64,000 nt of DNA from Lucifuga dentata (lineage: Eukaryota; Chordata; Actinopteri; Ophidiiformes; Bythitidae), in assembly GCA_014773175.1 (NCBI GenBank), contig VXCM01000348.1:124001-188000 (forward strand), read 5' to 3'. The translations under genes and the position numbers were made by a program. The notes beneath the pieces were generated by a model. That model did not search any database, was not told the origin of the DNA, and saw only the letters and a program-made list of their open reading frames with translations. Shown here in pieces: positions 47,655 through 61,384 of the stretch (positions within the stretch are counted from its first letter, which is position 1; the number at the start of each line of letters is the position of its first letter).

Positions 47655-47753
47655 ACCTTAACTTATCTGTTTTTTCTATCTGTAAAGCACTTTGAAAGAT
47701 CTTTGTATGATAAGGTGCTATATAAATAAAATTTGCCTTGCCTTGCCTTACAG
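47655..47753 (+). mobile_element. LINE-type 3' tail
   Basis: TCTGTAAAGCACTTTGAAAG, then GATAAGGTGCTATATAAATA and repeated TTGCC/CCTTG units, is the familiar 3' end of a fish non-LTR retrotransposon. Only the tail is present. The family was not determined. Confidence 0.5.
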
Positions 47754-47823
47754 CTTTCTTGAACTGAAGCGGAGCCAAATTAATGAAATTAATTTGTACC
47801 ACAAAAGGTGCAAATGTGCTCTT

Positions 47824-47885
47824 TCTTCTTCTTCTTCTTCTTCTTCTTCTTCTTCTTCTTCTTCTTCTTCTTCTTCTTCTTCTTT
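47824..47885. repeat. (TTC)n trinucleotide repeat
   Basis: About 20 uninterrupted CTT/TTC units (GAA on the other strand). The long serine or arginine runs it encodes are artefacts of the repeat. Confidence 0.95.
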
Positions 47886-48559
47886 TTTGCTGATTTTGGG
47901 CTGTATAGGTCACTTACATTGTTTAAAAGTGTTAATTAGTTATAATCAGTCACTGACAACAATAATGGATGCCAGTGTTCTCCAGTCATCACAAAGCAAG
48001 GCATTTTTTCAGAAGTCTGTCTTTGGATTCTCTCAAATAGATGTAGAAAAATGTGAACTTTTGAAAGCCTGTGATCAGTTTTGAGGTGGATCCATTGTTC
48101 ATAAAGGAAAATATCAGGAGGAAAAATGGAAGTGTGAGAAGGCCAATGACTGTTTAACGTCAGCAGCGTCCAGCTTCTCTTTCCAGATGACCTTTCTGAC
48201 CATCTACACATTGTCTGAATTTCCCCAGTGGCTCATCTCTGCAGGAAACTAATGGACATCCAGCAAAGTGTTTATCATGTGACTTGCAATGTGAAGCTTA
48301 AAAACGGGACTTTTATAAACCCTCAAATGTTTGGAAGTAAGCTTTTCTAACTTGTAAAAATCTTTCTTAAATTGTATCTGCAGGGCAACATTTTGGCCAA
48401 TTTACTTAATTCAACTCTTTGTCCTCCCTTCTTTCCTTCTTTCTCTTCTGCCTTCTGTCCTTCCTTCTCTCCTCTTGTTTGTCTTCACTTCTTTTCTTCT
48501 TTAATTTCAAAACACGCCTGATGATACAAGGTCTGATCTGATAACAAAATCCAAACTTA

Positions 48560-48748
48560 ACTCTTAATTAGACTCCCTTTACTTTGGATACTTCAGTACA
48601 TTGGACTGCTAATACTTACTATACTTTTACTTTGGTGAAACATTTAATGTAAGATTTTATTTAAAACTCATAAGATTCTTTTTCCATCATGGTATTGCTA
48701 CTTTTGCTTAAATAAAGGGTTTGAGTACTTCTTCAACCACTGGATTCT
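48560..48748. mobile_element. GTGGTGGAAG-type element fragment, inverted
   Basis: CTTTACTTTGGATACTTCAG, GCTACTTTTGCTTAAATAAA and the end GAGTACTTCTTCAACCACTG are the reverse-oriented end of the element seen at 41047 and 45394. Confidence 0.5.
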
Positions 48749-51216
48749 CCAGTGTTGCCATCGTTGCTTGTTGCATCATGGACTAAAATGTCATATTAAA
48801 CTGTTCAACTGGATTCATAAAAGCAAAGCTCCAAGACTGATGGATTTTAGTTGGATGTTGTTGTATTTTGGCACAGGTCCCATAGAAATTTCCTATTGGT
48901 TGTCTGAATTATTTGATGACAGGCAACAGCTGGAGACCACAAAATGTCTTCACAGATGTTATGGCTCAGGAAAAGAAACATAAAACTCAAAATTGAGCGG
49001 AAGGAAAACCATTGTCCTCCCTCTGTATTCATGGTGGAGATGGATGGACTAGAATAGAAACGTAACCTCTTTAGATGTTTTTGGGGGAAGTTGGGCTGCT
49101 TTCCTCATCCAGACCATCAACTGACACAAAGCAGGCTGAGGATGGGATGTTCTCTCTGTGTTTAGTTTTCCTCCATGTTTTGTTGACCTTGTTTGATGCC
49201 ATTTAAGAGGAAGCAATCCCATTATCAGGGAGGATGTCTTCAGAGCCACAGTAGCGTTTGAAAGTCAGATAAAGTCATGAAGGAAAGGGAGTTGCTAGTT
49301 CTGGCATGAATTTGAGGACCTGACAGAGAAGACTGTTTGTCTTTTTGTGTTTATCTGAATTTGCTGTATCATTGCTTATTATGGACAAAATGTTTGATTG
49401 TGTTTAGACGTGAGGAATGTAAGCCGTGTTTTCAAGATGACGTAACGAAACAGATGCAAACATTTGAAGGTTAAGGAGCGTGAAGCAAGATACCTGTAAA
49501 AAAGTCTGCTTTGTGAGACGGGAATGAGCAATGTTTAATTCTTTCCAGCTTCACAGCAAACCACAGGATGTTGTGTGAAATTGTTTCTTGGAGAAAACAA
49601 GTGGCCTTCATTAGTTAGCTGCGGTTTCTGGATCCTCTCATCGTTTCGACCGAGCATATGATGTCATGTTTAGCTGAGGCGGGGATGGGGGGTTTGGCTC
49701 AGCCTTTGGCCCCTTGAGGAGATTTCAAAGCCGCGTGGTTCTCAGCTGCACTTTGTGGAACCCACCTTTTATTTTCTGACATTATAGAAACATGTCAAAA
49801 CTGCTGTGTGCCCAAAAGGGAAAATGACAAACAAAAGCCCTTTCCAAGTGAAATATTTAAGTGTCAGCTTTTGTAAATGCAATTTTCCAGACGTTGTGTT
49901 CCTGAGCGTGTACGTTTACACGCTGTGGTCATGCTTTAACAGTCTTATCCATAATCTTCCTCCACACTGTATATATCTTTGTAAGCACTGCCTGCCTGTC
50001 TTAACTGTTCCACAAGAGGATTTTAACCCAGACCTCCACACTTCATTTCCTTTCTCATTTCCCTTTGCTACTGGTGTGCTTGTGCTTGACCCGGGGTGAC
50101 ACACTCTGCTAATTCTCCACTGTGTTTAGTAATAACCAAGGGATGATATTTTTGTCTGCGTCAGTTAAATCATTTGTAAATGGAGTCAAGAATATATAAA
50201 CTGAGCCTAGAATCTTCAGGGGAGTAGCTACCTTGGAGGACACTGAGCTTCTCTGTACTTTTGTCTGGGAATTTTTTTTAGAAGTTTGCCAGTATTTTAT
50301 TTTAGAATCAAAATCTTCTAATTTAACTCCTTTTTGGCCAAAATAAAGAATTCCATCTAATACAAGGATTCACTGTTCCCCTCAAAACTTTCATCCCAAT
50401 AGTTTGGAGCAACTTTTCCTAAATTCCCCAAATATTTGTCACCCTATGGGCCCTAGAAACTCTGAGAGCCTCCATATTATCACGTCATTGATAAGATAAA
50501 AATTAAAGATTAAGGGTATGTGTAGAATAGAAGCACTAAAAGTAAAATTTGGACATGCTTGATAGAAAATAATTGGGGAAAATGGAAACATGAATGTAAA
50601 TGTTATCTTGATACAAACCGGAAAAAGCTATGCAAATTCCTATCAATTCAGAATAAAGTCATGGACAAAAAATAAATAAATAAATAAATAAACTTTACAT
50701 AAATGAGCAGGATTGCCCTTTAAAAGTGAGCCAAATACAGATGAAAAGAGCCTCAAGAGAGCCTTTGAAATTGAGAATGCTCCCTCAGTTCAGCTTCCAA
50801 CAATTAATATTGTTTAGTTGTTCTTTCCCAAAGCCAAACTGCTGCGGGGGGTTTCATACACAGTGAGGGGGAGGGAGGAAAAGACATGTTAGTGAGTAAT
50901 GATGAAACAGGAGAAGCACTTTTATCATAACTGATTTACAGTGACTCATAACTCTGATGTAACGTTTTGAAGATGAATCTAAAAAGGGAATATTTAATGA
51001 TTTTCTACAGAAATTTTAACTGTCTTTTTTTCTGATGGTCTTCATTTCCCAACGTATATCCTGAAACTGTCTCCCTCCCTCCCTCCCTCATTCCTGCTTT
51101 CTCTCTCTCTCTGTCTCACTAATCTCACATATTCAGCCGCCCTGCTTCCTGCTCCGTCTTTTTGCCGATAGCGAACTCTGTCTCTGTTTTTAGGAGGTCA
51201 GCCAGAGTGGGACATC

Positions 51217-54200
51217 ATGAGCGACCAGCTCGACTGTAGAAACTGCAACGAGTCCCTGTACGGACGCAAATACATCCAGGTGGAGGACAACCCTCACTGC
51301 ATCCCCTGCTATGACCGCTTGTATGCCAAAACCTGCAAGGAATGTAAAGAAATCATAGGACACAATGCCAAGGTAAGTTCACTATCTGTGTGTGTGTCTG
51401 ATGTGATTATGACTGTTTTCTTTTGACTTATGGTGGCTTTTACAAACCAGCTGGTGTTCTGGAAAATTGTCTACAATCCCCTTGAGGTGCCCAAAAGCTT
51501 TCTGGTTACTAGGCTGAAGGAAACACCCATAGACGCCATGGGGGCCATCAGGGGCCTGTGAATTATGGACTCCCTGTGAGGGACTGGCAGTAAATTACAC
51601 TGCTGCTTGCTTTGGCTCTACCTCCTCTCTCCCTCCCTCAGCCGTTTCTGTATCAGTGAAACCCCATGCCTCAAGTATAAGTCTCTCTTTTCACCCACAA
51701 TTCAATGGGAGTCTTTATCGTAGGGGTTGTTTGAACTGCACGTGAACTGGAACGCGAGCGGCTGCCTCAGAAAAAAAAAGAAAAGTAGAGTATCGCAGAG
51801 TAGATTACACCAGTGTTTAAGAAAATACTCATGACTAAGAAAAGGAAATCCACGCTTGGTGAAAGTATTTTTGCATCCTTAGCTCCTGCTTTAGCTCGTT
51901 GCTGCTTGGGTGACAGCAAGGTGCCACAGACAGAAGGGCAAAGTCCACAAAACGTCCAATCTATCCTTGTGCAGGAAACAGGATTGAGGCTGGCCTTGAC
52001 CTTTCACCTCAAACCTGAGATGAGGCACCAAAAAAGAGAATCTGCCTAGCGAGAACAATATCATATCCTGTGGGTTTTTTTTTTTTAAAGTCACAATTAA
52101 GGACAAATTGTTTGACTTCCTATATTATTCAGATTTACTTTTCAAATATGCTATGGCTGAGTATGTAAATGGTGTTCTTGATAATATTTAGCAAAAAACT
52201 GAGTTTTGTTAAACAGACAAATTTATTGAATCAAGCCTTAGAGCCAACACTGGAAAACAGCAGGTCTGAGATCACATCCTGGAAACCTTTTTTTTTTTTT
52301 TTTTNTTTTTTTTTTTTTTTTTAGCAGTCGTTTAGTGTAAGGAACCAGTCAAAGATAAGTACAGTTGTGATGCGTGGATTGGAGTAATTATGAAACTTCC
52401 TGCAAAAAAATTAGGAATTTTTTTTCTTACATCTGAAGACATTGTTTCCTATTGAGTTCTAAAGGTCTGCCAGTTAAATGAGATTATTTAAGGTAATTTT
52501 ATCTGGAAATGAGTGTTAGTATCTTGAAGACAGAATGAGGAAGATTCCTTCACTAGAATCAAGAAAAAATGTATAAATAATATTTATGTTGGAAATGCTA
52601 AATTAATCTCACATCTCTTCACTTGCTTTAAGAAAATGAAGTTATCAGAACTCAGTTACAGACAAAAATTACTTGATGAGATGGACATTTTTTTTTTTTA
52701 AATGTCCTCTCCCTCTCTTTCCTCAAGGAGCTTTTCTATGAGGACGGGCACTACCATGAGCACTGTTTCCGCTGTTTCCGCTGTGACCGCTCTCTGGCAG
52801 AAGAACCTTTCACCAGCCAAGAGGACGCGCTGCTGTGCAGTGACTGCTACTGCAGCGAGTTCTCCTCCAAGTGTGTCGCCTGTGACAAGACAGTCATGCC
52901 AGGTAGTCGCCATGACGACTGGCTGCATCAGCTTTGAATTACTCAGGTTTCTCCCATCACAGCTTATGTAATAACGCCCCTTAGAGACAGAAACCTGAGT
53001 GGCCAACTAGACCCAATCCTACCAACATGGACAACCATAGATCTCTAATTTACAGGATTTTACATTTCATTTCTTTAAATTTGTTCAATCCATCCAAGCA
53101 TCCATCCTTCCACTCTCTATTCCTGCTTATGTACATCATACATAGTAGAACTTTCATGGCAAAAAGACATCTTGCAAGGCACAAGATGCATGATTCAAGC
53201 TCTTTTGGTATCTTTTCTTTCTCTTTAGTGTCTTTCTTTTGATATCTCTCCCTTTACTATATGGCTGGTTGTGTCACTGATTAGAGGCCAGTAGGTAGAG
53301 CATGACTTAACTTACTTTTACTTAAAGTCTCTCAGTATTTCTTCCACCACTGACAACATACATCACTGTCATTCATGGTTAGATGCCAAAAAGTTCACAC
53401 CCTGTCATTTCAGGGATAAAGAGCCTAGCAAGTTTTTGTTGTCCAGGGTGTGACAGCTCAGATGTGACAGAATGATTGTTTCCTCGCTCCGCTGAAAATA
53501 CTTCCCAGCAGGGTTTGCAGCTCTGGGTGCTGTGACGACACCAGTGCACTGGCGGTGTCGCATGACTGAAAATTGCCCACGCTTGTGGGTAATATGAGAT
53601 ATTATAACTCACTAGTTCTTTTCGCAACTTAACAGTCATTTTCTTCAGTTTCTATTTCTCCTGGAATGCCTTTAAAAGCTATGCTGCCCTACCCCCCCTT
53701 TTTAAAATTGCAAGTTCAAAACACTACCCTCCCCTGAGCTGTATTTTAGCTCCCTAAACTCGTAAAAGAAAGCTGGTGATTAAGAGATTTGACGTCCATT
53801 TTCACAGGCATGACTGGCTCCAAACTTATACGATCCTTTGCAGTGAAGCGTGTTTCAGACTGCACACTGCATGCACGTGGGAGTGAAGTAAAAGCCATTT
53901 CTGAAATGGTAAAAAAGTACAATAAATAAAAAGTTTTGTTTGGATGTTGTGCAGCCTTATAGGTGTTGTACATTGCTTTGTTACAGTAATTGTAAGAAGA
54001 ATTGTAAGAACAGGTTTAGCCATCAGACTGGTTAAGTCAGCGTTCATGTGAGCATTATTAGACTTTATAAATGGTCACAGATACAGTATTGTAGACATCA
54101 CATGAATGCCAGAAGTGACACACAAACCTACAATGTGTCAAGGAAGTCATAGTTAACAGTAAGATATCAGCAAACAATAAAACCATTGTCATCTCCACTC

Positions 54201-54240
<40 letters not shown>

Positions 54241-56478
54241 CTCTCAGGATCAAAGTTGTTAGAGTATGGTGGCTCCACGTGGCATGAGGACTGTTTTGTG
54301 TGTCACGGCTGTGAGAAGTCCATTGGTGCTGAGGCCTTCATCCCAGACAAAAACAACTACTACTGCGTGCCGTGCTATGAGGGCACGTTTGCCCCTCAGT
54401 GCAGCCACTGCAAAAAGGTTTGTTTTATATGTTGATTTTTCCTCTACAGTCAGCATAAAGTCACAGCTCCCAACATACATGATCAACTTTTGTTTTTGAT
54501 CAAATACAATGCTAACTGGATAACTGAATAACACTAAATGGATTGCCATGAAAATAATTCCATTTGGATTTCCATGAAATTTGCTGTTAGTGATCACAGT
54601 CCTCAGTGGATGAATCATGCTGTTGACTCCTGACCTTACGTCTAGCACCACCTGCAGTCAGAATGCAAACAAACTTTGTAAACACAATTTCTCAGCTATA
54701 CAGAACAGATTTCCTTCACACCTGTGAAGCAAAATCATGCTCCCGTAAGGATAAATCTGTTTTGATTAGATGACAAAATGGCCTTTCCTCTGGAGTTCTG
54801 GTGAGCAGCTTAAAAGATCATCAATTACAACTTTTGGTTGTGATTTTGCTCCTCTGTTGAAACTGAAATAACACAACAGGGCTTGTGTTTGTCCCACAGG
54901 CCCTGACTAAAGGGGGGGTGACCTACAAGGACGAGGTTTGGCACAAAGAGTGTTTTTTCTGCATGTCATGCAAAGTCCCGCTGGCCGGCCAACCCTTCAC
55001 CTCTCAGGGGGACAGCCCATACTGCATCAAGTGCTTCAGCAGCCTCTATGCCAAAAAGTGTGCCGGCTGCAACACGGCCATCACAGGTCAGTGGGGTGTA
55101 CAGGAGCAAAAATGAGCAGTATGGTGGGGTTAGAGTGGGGTTAGAGTCTTGGTTCTAGCCTTTTCTATGTGGTTTGCTGGTTTGTTTGCATGTTCTTCAT
55201 GTTGAGTAGGTTACTTCCTACTATCCAAACAGATGCAGGTGGCTTGGAAATGTAAAATTCCTCATAGATATGGATCTGTTTGCCCACCACTTTTACATCT
55301 TGCATTGAAAAGAGTTCTCATTATCTGATTTCTGCCTGCATTATGATTATCTGTAGCAGGCCAGGCCATTATGCTATCAAAGCCCTTGTTTCCTATTTGC
55401 TCCAGAGTTTGATCCACTTTTAAAAACATAATACTTTCTTCTTCTTTTTTTTTTTTTTTNGTTTTGAATATGCAAGCCACAACTCCCAATTCCAAAATAA
55501 CTTTACTAAAAAGAGAGGACAGGAAGGCTATATGGGGACTTTTTAACTTGTGGGTGGATTTTATGTCACAAATGTGTCCCAGCTGTATGGATTGCATTCA
55601 TACCTGGCCAGTTGTGACTGAGATCTGATCATAATGCAAGCAGATTCATTATGTCCTTGTCTGGATGACATATCTGGGTGCAGATTTCATTTCAATGCAA
55701 GGTTTAAATGAGGCTTATGTGAGTCCATGTGATGGATTATGTTTCTCCCAGTGCATGCTGGGATATTCTCTAGCCCTTCTGTGACTGGGCTAGACTAGGA
55801 ATAGGCAGATATATGATCAAATGGAAAACAATCTGCTGCCCGTAGGTTTAATCTCAGAGCTCTTCCCAAGTCAACATCATAGACAAACCTAATAAGGAAA
55901 TTAAAGATTAATTGAACGCTGAATTTCACAGGAATTCAGGAGAAAACTTCTGCTTCCAACCTTTCTATAATTGATTTCAAGCAGGTGTTTCCTGTCAGCT
56001 GCAACAAGTGTTAAGAGTGTGGCCCATTGTTGCATTATCCATAACGGAGCAATGTAGTGATAAAGGAAGAACAAAATTTATATATAGTAAAATCCATCAA
56101 CCTATTTCTGCACTTCATACTAGAGCTGCTGTCGCCCACAGCTATGAGAACAAAACCAAAACTTCAGATACACAGAACTGGCACTGCATCTTTACTGGTG
56201 CTGCCAAAAGATGATGTTATTTTGAATATATCCACAGGATGTGCAGGGTGATTTCCATCCAGGTACACTGGTTATGTGATATAGTATGTGTATTAGTTGC
56301 TCATGTGTTGGATCTGTGTCTCGCAGGGTTTGGAGATGGGAAGTACGTTTCTTTTGAGGAACGCCAGTGGCACCAGCCATGCTTTAAATGCTCACGTTGC
56401 TCCGTATCGCTGGTGGGCTCCGGCTTCTTCCCTGACCGAGATCAGATTCTGTGTACAGACTGCAACACCGATGACTGA
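51217..56478 (+). CDS. fhl3: Four and a half LIM domains protein 3
   Basis: FHL3 is a zinc-binding scaffold of nucleus, focal adhesions and Z-discs that modulates actin bundling and transcription, mainly in muscle. Coding exons: 51217-51372, 52728-52902, 54248-54417, 54900-55086, 56327-56478, total 840 bp, 279 aa plus stop TGA (human 280). The N-terminal half LIM (CRNC..HCIPCYD) is followed by four full LIM domains with the CxxC...HxxCFxCxxC...CxxCY/D pattern, for example HEHCFRCFRC, HEDCFVCHGC, HKECFFCMSC, HQPCFKCSRC. ELFYEDGHYHE and VMPGSRKLEYGG match FHL3 better than FHL2. Acceptor 51193 precedes the ATG by 23 bp, so at least one upstream 5' UTR exon is missing. A (CT)n tract (54207-54245) is the pyrimidine tract before exon 3. 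One of two teleost fhl3 paralogues; which cannot be told. Confidence 0.95.
52261..52325. other. Poly-T with single N in fhl3 intron 1
   Basis: About 15-18 T on either side of an N at 52305. This is typical of homopolymer gaps in the assembly. No gene signal. Confidence 0.8.
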
Positions 56479-56790
56479 CCACCGCTACTGTTTTTTTTTA
56501 GCCTGTAACACCTGCTCCTCATGCAGCAAATATTACACACCAGCAGAAAACCTCTAAACCTCAGCCTTACACACGAACACTGCCATGTATTCACCACATT
56601 ATCACACTGATACAAAGCTATTCCAGTATTTACAGAAAACACAAATCTCTTATCAGCCTAATTCACACCAAAATATATGTATAAATTCTGTATAACTGAC
56701 CTCTGATAATGTATGAGTTTTTTTCCTGTATGCTATATATATGTTTTGCACATCAAATAATTAATAAAATATACATAAGGTATATAAACC
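56479..56790 (+). terminator. fhl3: fhl3 3' UTR with polyadenylation signal at 56763-56768
   Basis: AATAAA at 56763-56768, 285 bp after the stop codon, is followed by AT-rich then GT-containing sequence. The short 3' UTR shows no competing ORF. Confidence 0.65.
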
Positions 56791-59700
56791 TTTATGCAAA
56801 GGTGAGTGGTTTATTCAAGTGATATTCCACCCTTTCAGTATAAAACATGATCTTTTTACATGACAGTTAGAGAGATGCATTTTACTGTAGCTATACATAT
56901 TTTCATGTTATGAACTGTGCTTGTCAAATATATTTCTAATTTTCTAAACATTTTTTTTAGATTGCAATATCTAATTCTGCCTTTCTTGTTGACTATCACA
57001 AAATATTTAAAGGCAAGTCCCAGCAGTTAATTCTTTCTTGAGGAGGAACTGTTCAAAAAATTTGTTACATTTCAAGCTGCTTTGATTTATGGATGCTCTG
57101 TTTCAATAGTCATTTCTCCTTACATGCTTGAGGACTTGTTTGATAATTATCACTGTTTTGAGAGAGATGCTAACATATATCTCACTTTATGCAGTAATCC
57201 TAGCAATAAATATGTCATCAAAGGAGGATGAATAATGATTTATTTTTTTGTATGGACAAAACATACGATATGCATCGTAATGTAAGAAGCACTTATTAAC
57301 AATTTAGCTTCTTTAATTTGTGTGTGAATAAATAAATACATCCAAACACTAACACTACACTGTTCAAAAAAAGAAAAAAACACCAATTCTGTCAATTGAC
57401 CATGTTCATTTAATTTGCAGATGAGGGTTAATTGATAAGTTATGAGCCTGATAAATAATGAAGGGAGCACGGCCTGTGTGGCAGCAGGGTTAGTGTGTTT
57501 GTCTGGGAGCGGATAGCGATGGCTGACAGGCTGCTGCAGTTGCAACCGTAATCAGTTAACAATCAGGCCTTTTTATTTCTCCTGCAGTAATACTTGAGTC
57601 TTTCCCCCTTGGATGCATTGCAGCAGAACAAACAATAGTGGACTGAGAAGTGATACTGAGTGGTCTGTGCTATTGAGTTATAAAATATTATTGTAGCTCT
57701 GTTAAGCCTGGTTAAGGATCATAAACTTTTTACAGGCTGTAATATGTTTATGATAGTAATATAATTATTTATGTGCTATTTTACATCAACTGCATTCATT
57801 TGAGCTCAGTGATTATAAGACAGACATTTCAGATGTACCCAACATTTTATAAGTTGCACAAATTAGACAAATGGCGAACAGCGCAATAATTGTGTACTTG
57901 CTGGCTGCTGTACCTGATCTAGTCTAGTACTCAGCTGATTTGCTACCCTCAGACTTTCACCTCTACCCAGACATGAACATGAGTTTATGCTGGAACCATT
58001 TGGCCCTTTGAACTGTGAAACTGGGATAAAAATCCTTCCATCAATGGCAAAAGTGGGTCAATTTGGAAGGAGATTATGTTGAAACATGAATAACTGCAAC
58101 AGCTTCCAAGCTGGGCTCAGAACTTATCAATCAACCCTTAAATTGCTCTTTATATGAGACAATGTTTCATACTCTTTTGTGACATTTGAATTTCCTTTTT
58201 GTCTTCATAAGACAAATTATCAACAGCAAAAGGGCCTGTTTAAAACTCTTACCCCCTTTCCCAAAAAAGGTTTTCTATGAGTAGTCCCATGCATGCTGAC
58301 TTTCTACAATTACTTACATAATCTAAATAAATATTTAAAGTTCTGTTCTGATCTGGTCTGATTATGTTTATATGGAGGCTGTGCCAGGGTAGTGTCCATG
58401 TCATGAGGAGGGAACAGAAGACAAGCAGACAAGATGACGTAGTTTGAGACACACTGGTCCAAACGGATGAAGTTTTTCCATGAATCCAACTATAGTAATG
58501 ATCCTGACACTCACCCAAATGCCTCCGTCCTGGTCTATCTAGTGTTAGATGTCTGTATCATATTTAAATTATATATAAAAACAATTTGATCCTGACAAGG
58601 GGACATTTATCGGTTGTTCATTCAGATTTGACAAAACATTGTGTGAACTATAGTCATTCATCTGAGGAAAAAGGAAATGAAAGAGCTAGAAAATGTGAGC
58701 TTGTCCCATATTTTGGCTGTAGTCAGCGATGACAGATGACAGTTCATAAATATATCCGCTCAGTTTACTCTAGTCCTGTGATATTCTCTTATGCTGTCAA
58801 CATGTATAACTTTGGATAAACAGTTGAAATGAAGGCTTGCTGCAGTAAGCCTGGTCTTTGTACTCTGTTACAATCTTATCACAAGATCAACTCTTCATGA
58901 AAATTCAAGGGCCATGTGGTGCTGTTTTTGTTTTAACTTTTCCCATGACTCTTCCTGAAATATGTTTGACCTTGTTTGCAGAGATGTAGTAGAGCTGCTT
59001 GGTCCCAGGAGGAGGAGGAGGAGGATGGCCAGAACTGAAGCCAGAGGAGGGAGATGGGAAGCTCTGTGGCGAATGCTCAAGACGTCACATCATCCTGTTC
59101 AGCATCGGTGGGCCTGAGCACTCAAACGCAGCTGCATGCTGCTGGTGGAGGCTCGATGAGAGAAATGCTCAGCCTGTCGCTGACCTGCAGCCAAGCTTCT
59201 CATAGGAGAAAGTTGCCTCTTCCACCCCCGACATCAACCACCAAACCAACCATGCAGATGAGACAAACTTTATGAGCTGTTGCTGATTCATCATTTATAT
59301 ACATGTATAAAAGTGTGTTTGCTTAGGAGACAAATTCTGATGCTAGCTGTTAGGAATGGCCTCCTGTCATGTTCTTCATCACAGCATTTAAGGACTTGGT
59401 TATGCAAAAAAGTATCAGTTCTCTTGTTGATATTGAAATGCTTTTTGAGTATGTAGCTCTGGAGTTTTTGGAATGAATAAACTCTTCCTTGACCCGTGAC
59501 ACTATGGAAATTTAGTAAATGAGTCTCTAAAAATTTTATTTGATAACCCCAGAGCTCTGGGTGTTGCTGTCTGTGGTGCTGACTAGAAATTATTGTCTGT
59601 GGAATGATTTTATAGCTGGATTGTAAGAATATGTAAACAGCTTAATGTGACTTTTTTTTTTTTTAAATGCTAAAAAATAAGATTAATTCATTTAGTTAAA

Positions 59701-60204
59701 TGGATGGGAGCTTTCAACAGGAAAGCACAAGCAGAAACCTGGCATGAGAAAAAATAAATGCAGCCAGTAATTTAGGAACTATTATAACAGCCAATAAGAT
59801 GATAGATCCCATCTGTAGCTGTAGAAACTGATTAGCTGATGTGTGCATCAATCTTATTTCTTTATACATGTCAGAGGAACTTTGAAATTGTAGTTAGATT
59901 AATGGCCTAATAAGTGACCACAGGCAGTAATACAGATTACTAGAATCTGTTTGCAACAATAATTTAATTTTTGATAAAATATTTGATGCAGTTTCCCATT
60001 GTTACACCTTTCTGCCTATTTAGCAATGTGTATATATATATATATATTTCTTTATTTGAATCATAAAACAAGTAGATTAACATGTACTGAATAGTTTGAG
60101 AGTGACAGATTAACACTTCATGACATACTTCAAAATACCCAATAAAATGTAGCTACTGTATAACTTTGACTTTTGCTTTCTTTTCATATTTCAGTCATTT
60201 TTTA

Positions 60205-60775
60205 TTAAAGGACCTTAACACCCATTTTGCATGTTTGAGCCTACTATATTCAATTTTTGTACACGTAAGGTTACTGACAATCATGTCCCAAAGCATACTA
60301 CTGGAACAGTGAATTTTTTTTTCCCCTACCTTCCAGACTGCCATTGGTTTCAGTTCATTCTGGTACACTATTAAAATTAACTTTTTGATACTTAAAATTT
60401 TCTTGGGATAGGTAATCCATCATCGCGAACAACATGTGTATTCAGGTTTTTTCAGAGTTTCATAATTTTAGCATTTAAGTACAATAACAAGCACAGAGTG
60501 AATGTATGTCTCCACTGGGGAATATAGTCCCAAAAGAAGACCTGTGTTTATCGAGNAAGCACAGAGTGAATGTATGTCTCCACTGGGGAATATAGTCCCA
60601 AAAGAAGACCTGTGTTTATCGAGAAATTTGAACGACCATGACTTCAGAATTTTGCATAACTATTACCAGGTGAAACATCAATTTTTAAGGTGGGTGTATC
60701 GCTTGAATATTTGATTTTGAAAGATTAAGAGATTTTGAAAAATATCAGGAAAGCTGAAATATGGTTTTATCCTTT
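60205..60775. mobile_element. TTAA MITE family, copy 4 (3' end lost at gap)
   Basis: It begins TTAAAGGACCTTAACACCCA and has the interior CTACCTTCCAGACTGCCATT in the same orientation as copies 3 and 5. The sequence stops at an N (60776), beyond which the right inverted repeat is absent. It contains a 67-bp gap duplication (60489-60555 and 60557-60623) around an N at 60556. Confidence 0.75.
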
Positions 60776-61384
60776 NAGAGGGGAGGTGCTACATTTAACT
60801 TTTTTTGGGTTGACCAGCAATTTACTCATTTACTTTGTGTTTTCACTTGACTAAAAAGTTTGAGAAGGTAATATATATCACTCCAGGTGGGAGACCAGCA
60901 ACAGGGCTCTTTCTGGAGATGGTAGAGTAATATTAGTTCAATGGAAAATACTTATCATTGTTTCATTTAAATTCAATGTTCCATAAAAGCTCCATAAAAG
61001 CTTCTTCTTGGTTATTGTTTTCCAACAAATTTCCTGACATGACAGGAAATGGTGTGCAGATTTGCTGCAAACTGCTGTAACACAGGCTCATTACTCACAC
61101 ACCCCGAGGTTAAATGACTGGAATACTATCTGGTGTGAGCATAAAAGTTTCCAGCGAGATCACATTACATAGGCTATGGTGATTACATTTTCAATCTGAC
61201 GAGTGACTTAGTCATGTGCTGAAGTGTAATCATGTTCCAACTTCAGAATCATGTGTTTGGATGGCTGAAACAGACATGATGAGAGGAGTGAGACAAGCAG
61301 GAGACATGGAAATAATACAGAGTCTGTGGGGAGCAGATGGAAAAAAATGTGCAGTTTTTTTTGTTTTTTTTGCCTGACCTTGTG

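Larger units (their letters stand above)
38781..51193. other. Repeat-rich region without a recognised gene, upstream of fhl3 coding exons
   Basis: No coding exon of a known family was recognised over 12.4 kb. It may include non-coding first exons of fhl3; one weak candidate ends at a donor-like CAGTGAG|GTATGT near 40937. It contains most of the window's transposon remnants, listed separately, and homopolymer-plus-N gaps at 41784, 42299 and 47348. Confidence 0.5.

Noticed and set aside
47653..47913. Long polyarginine/polyserine open frames
   Set aside because: They are translations of the (TTC)n microsatellite.
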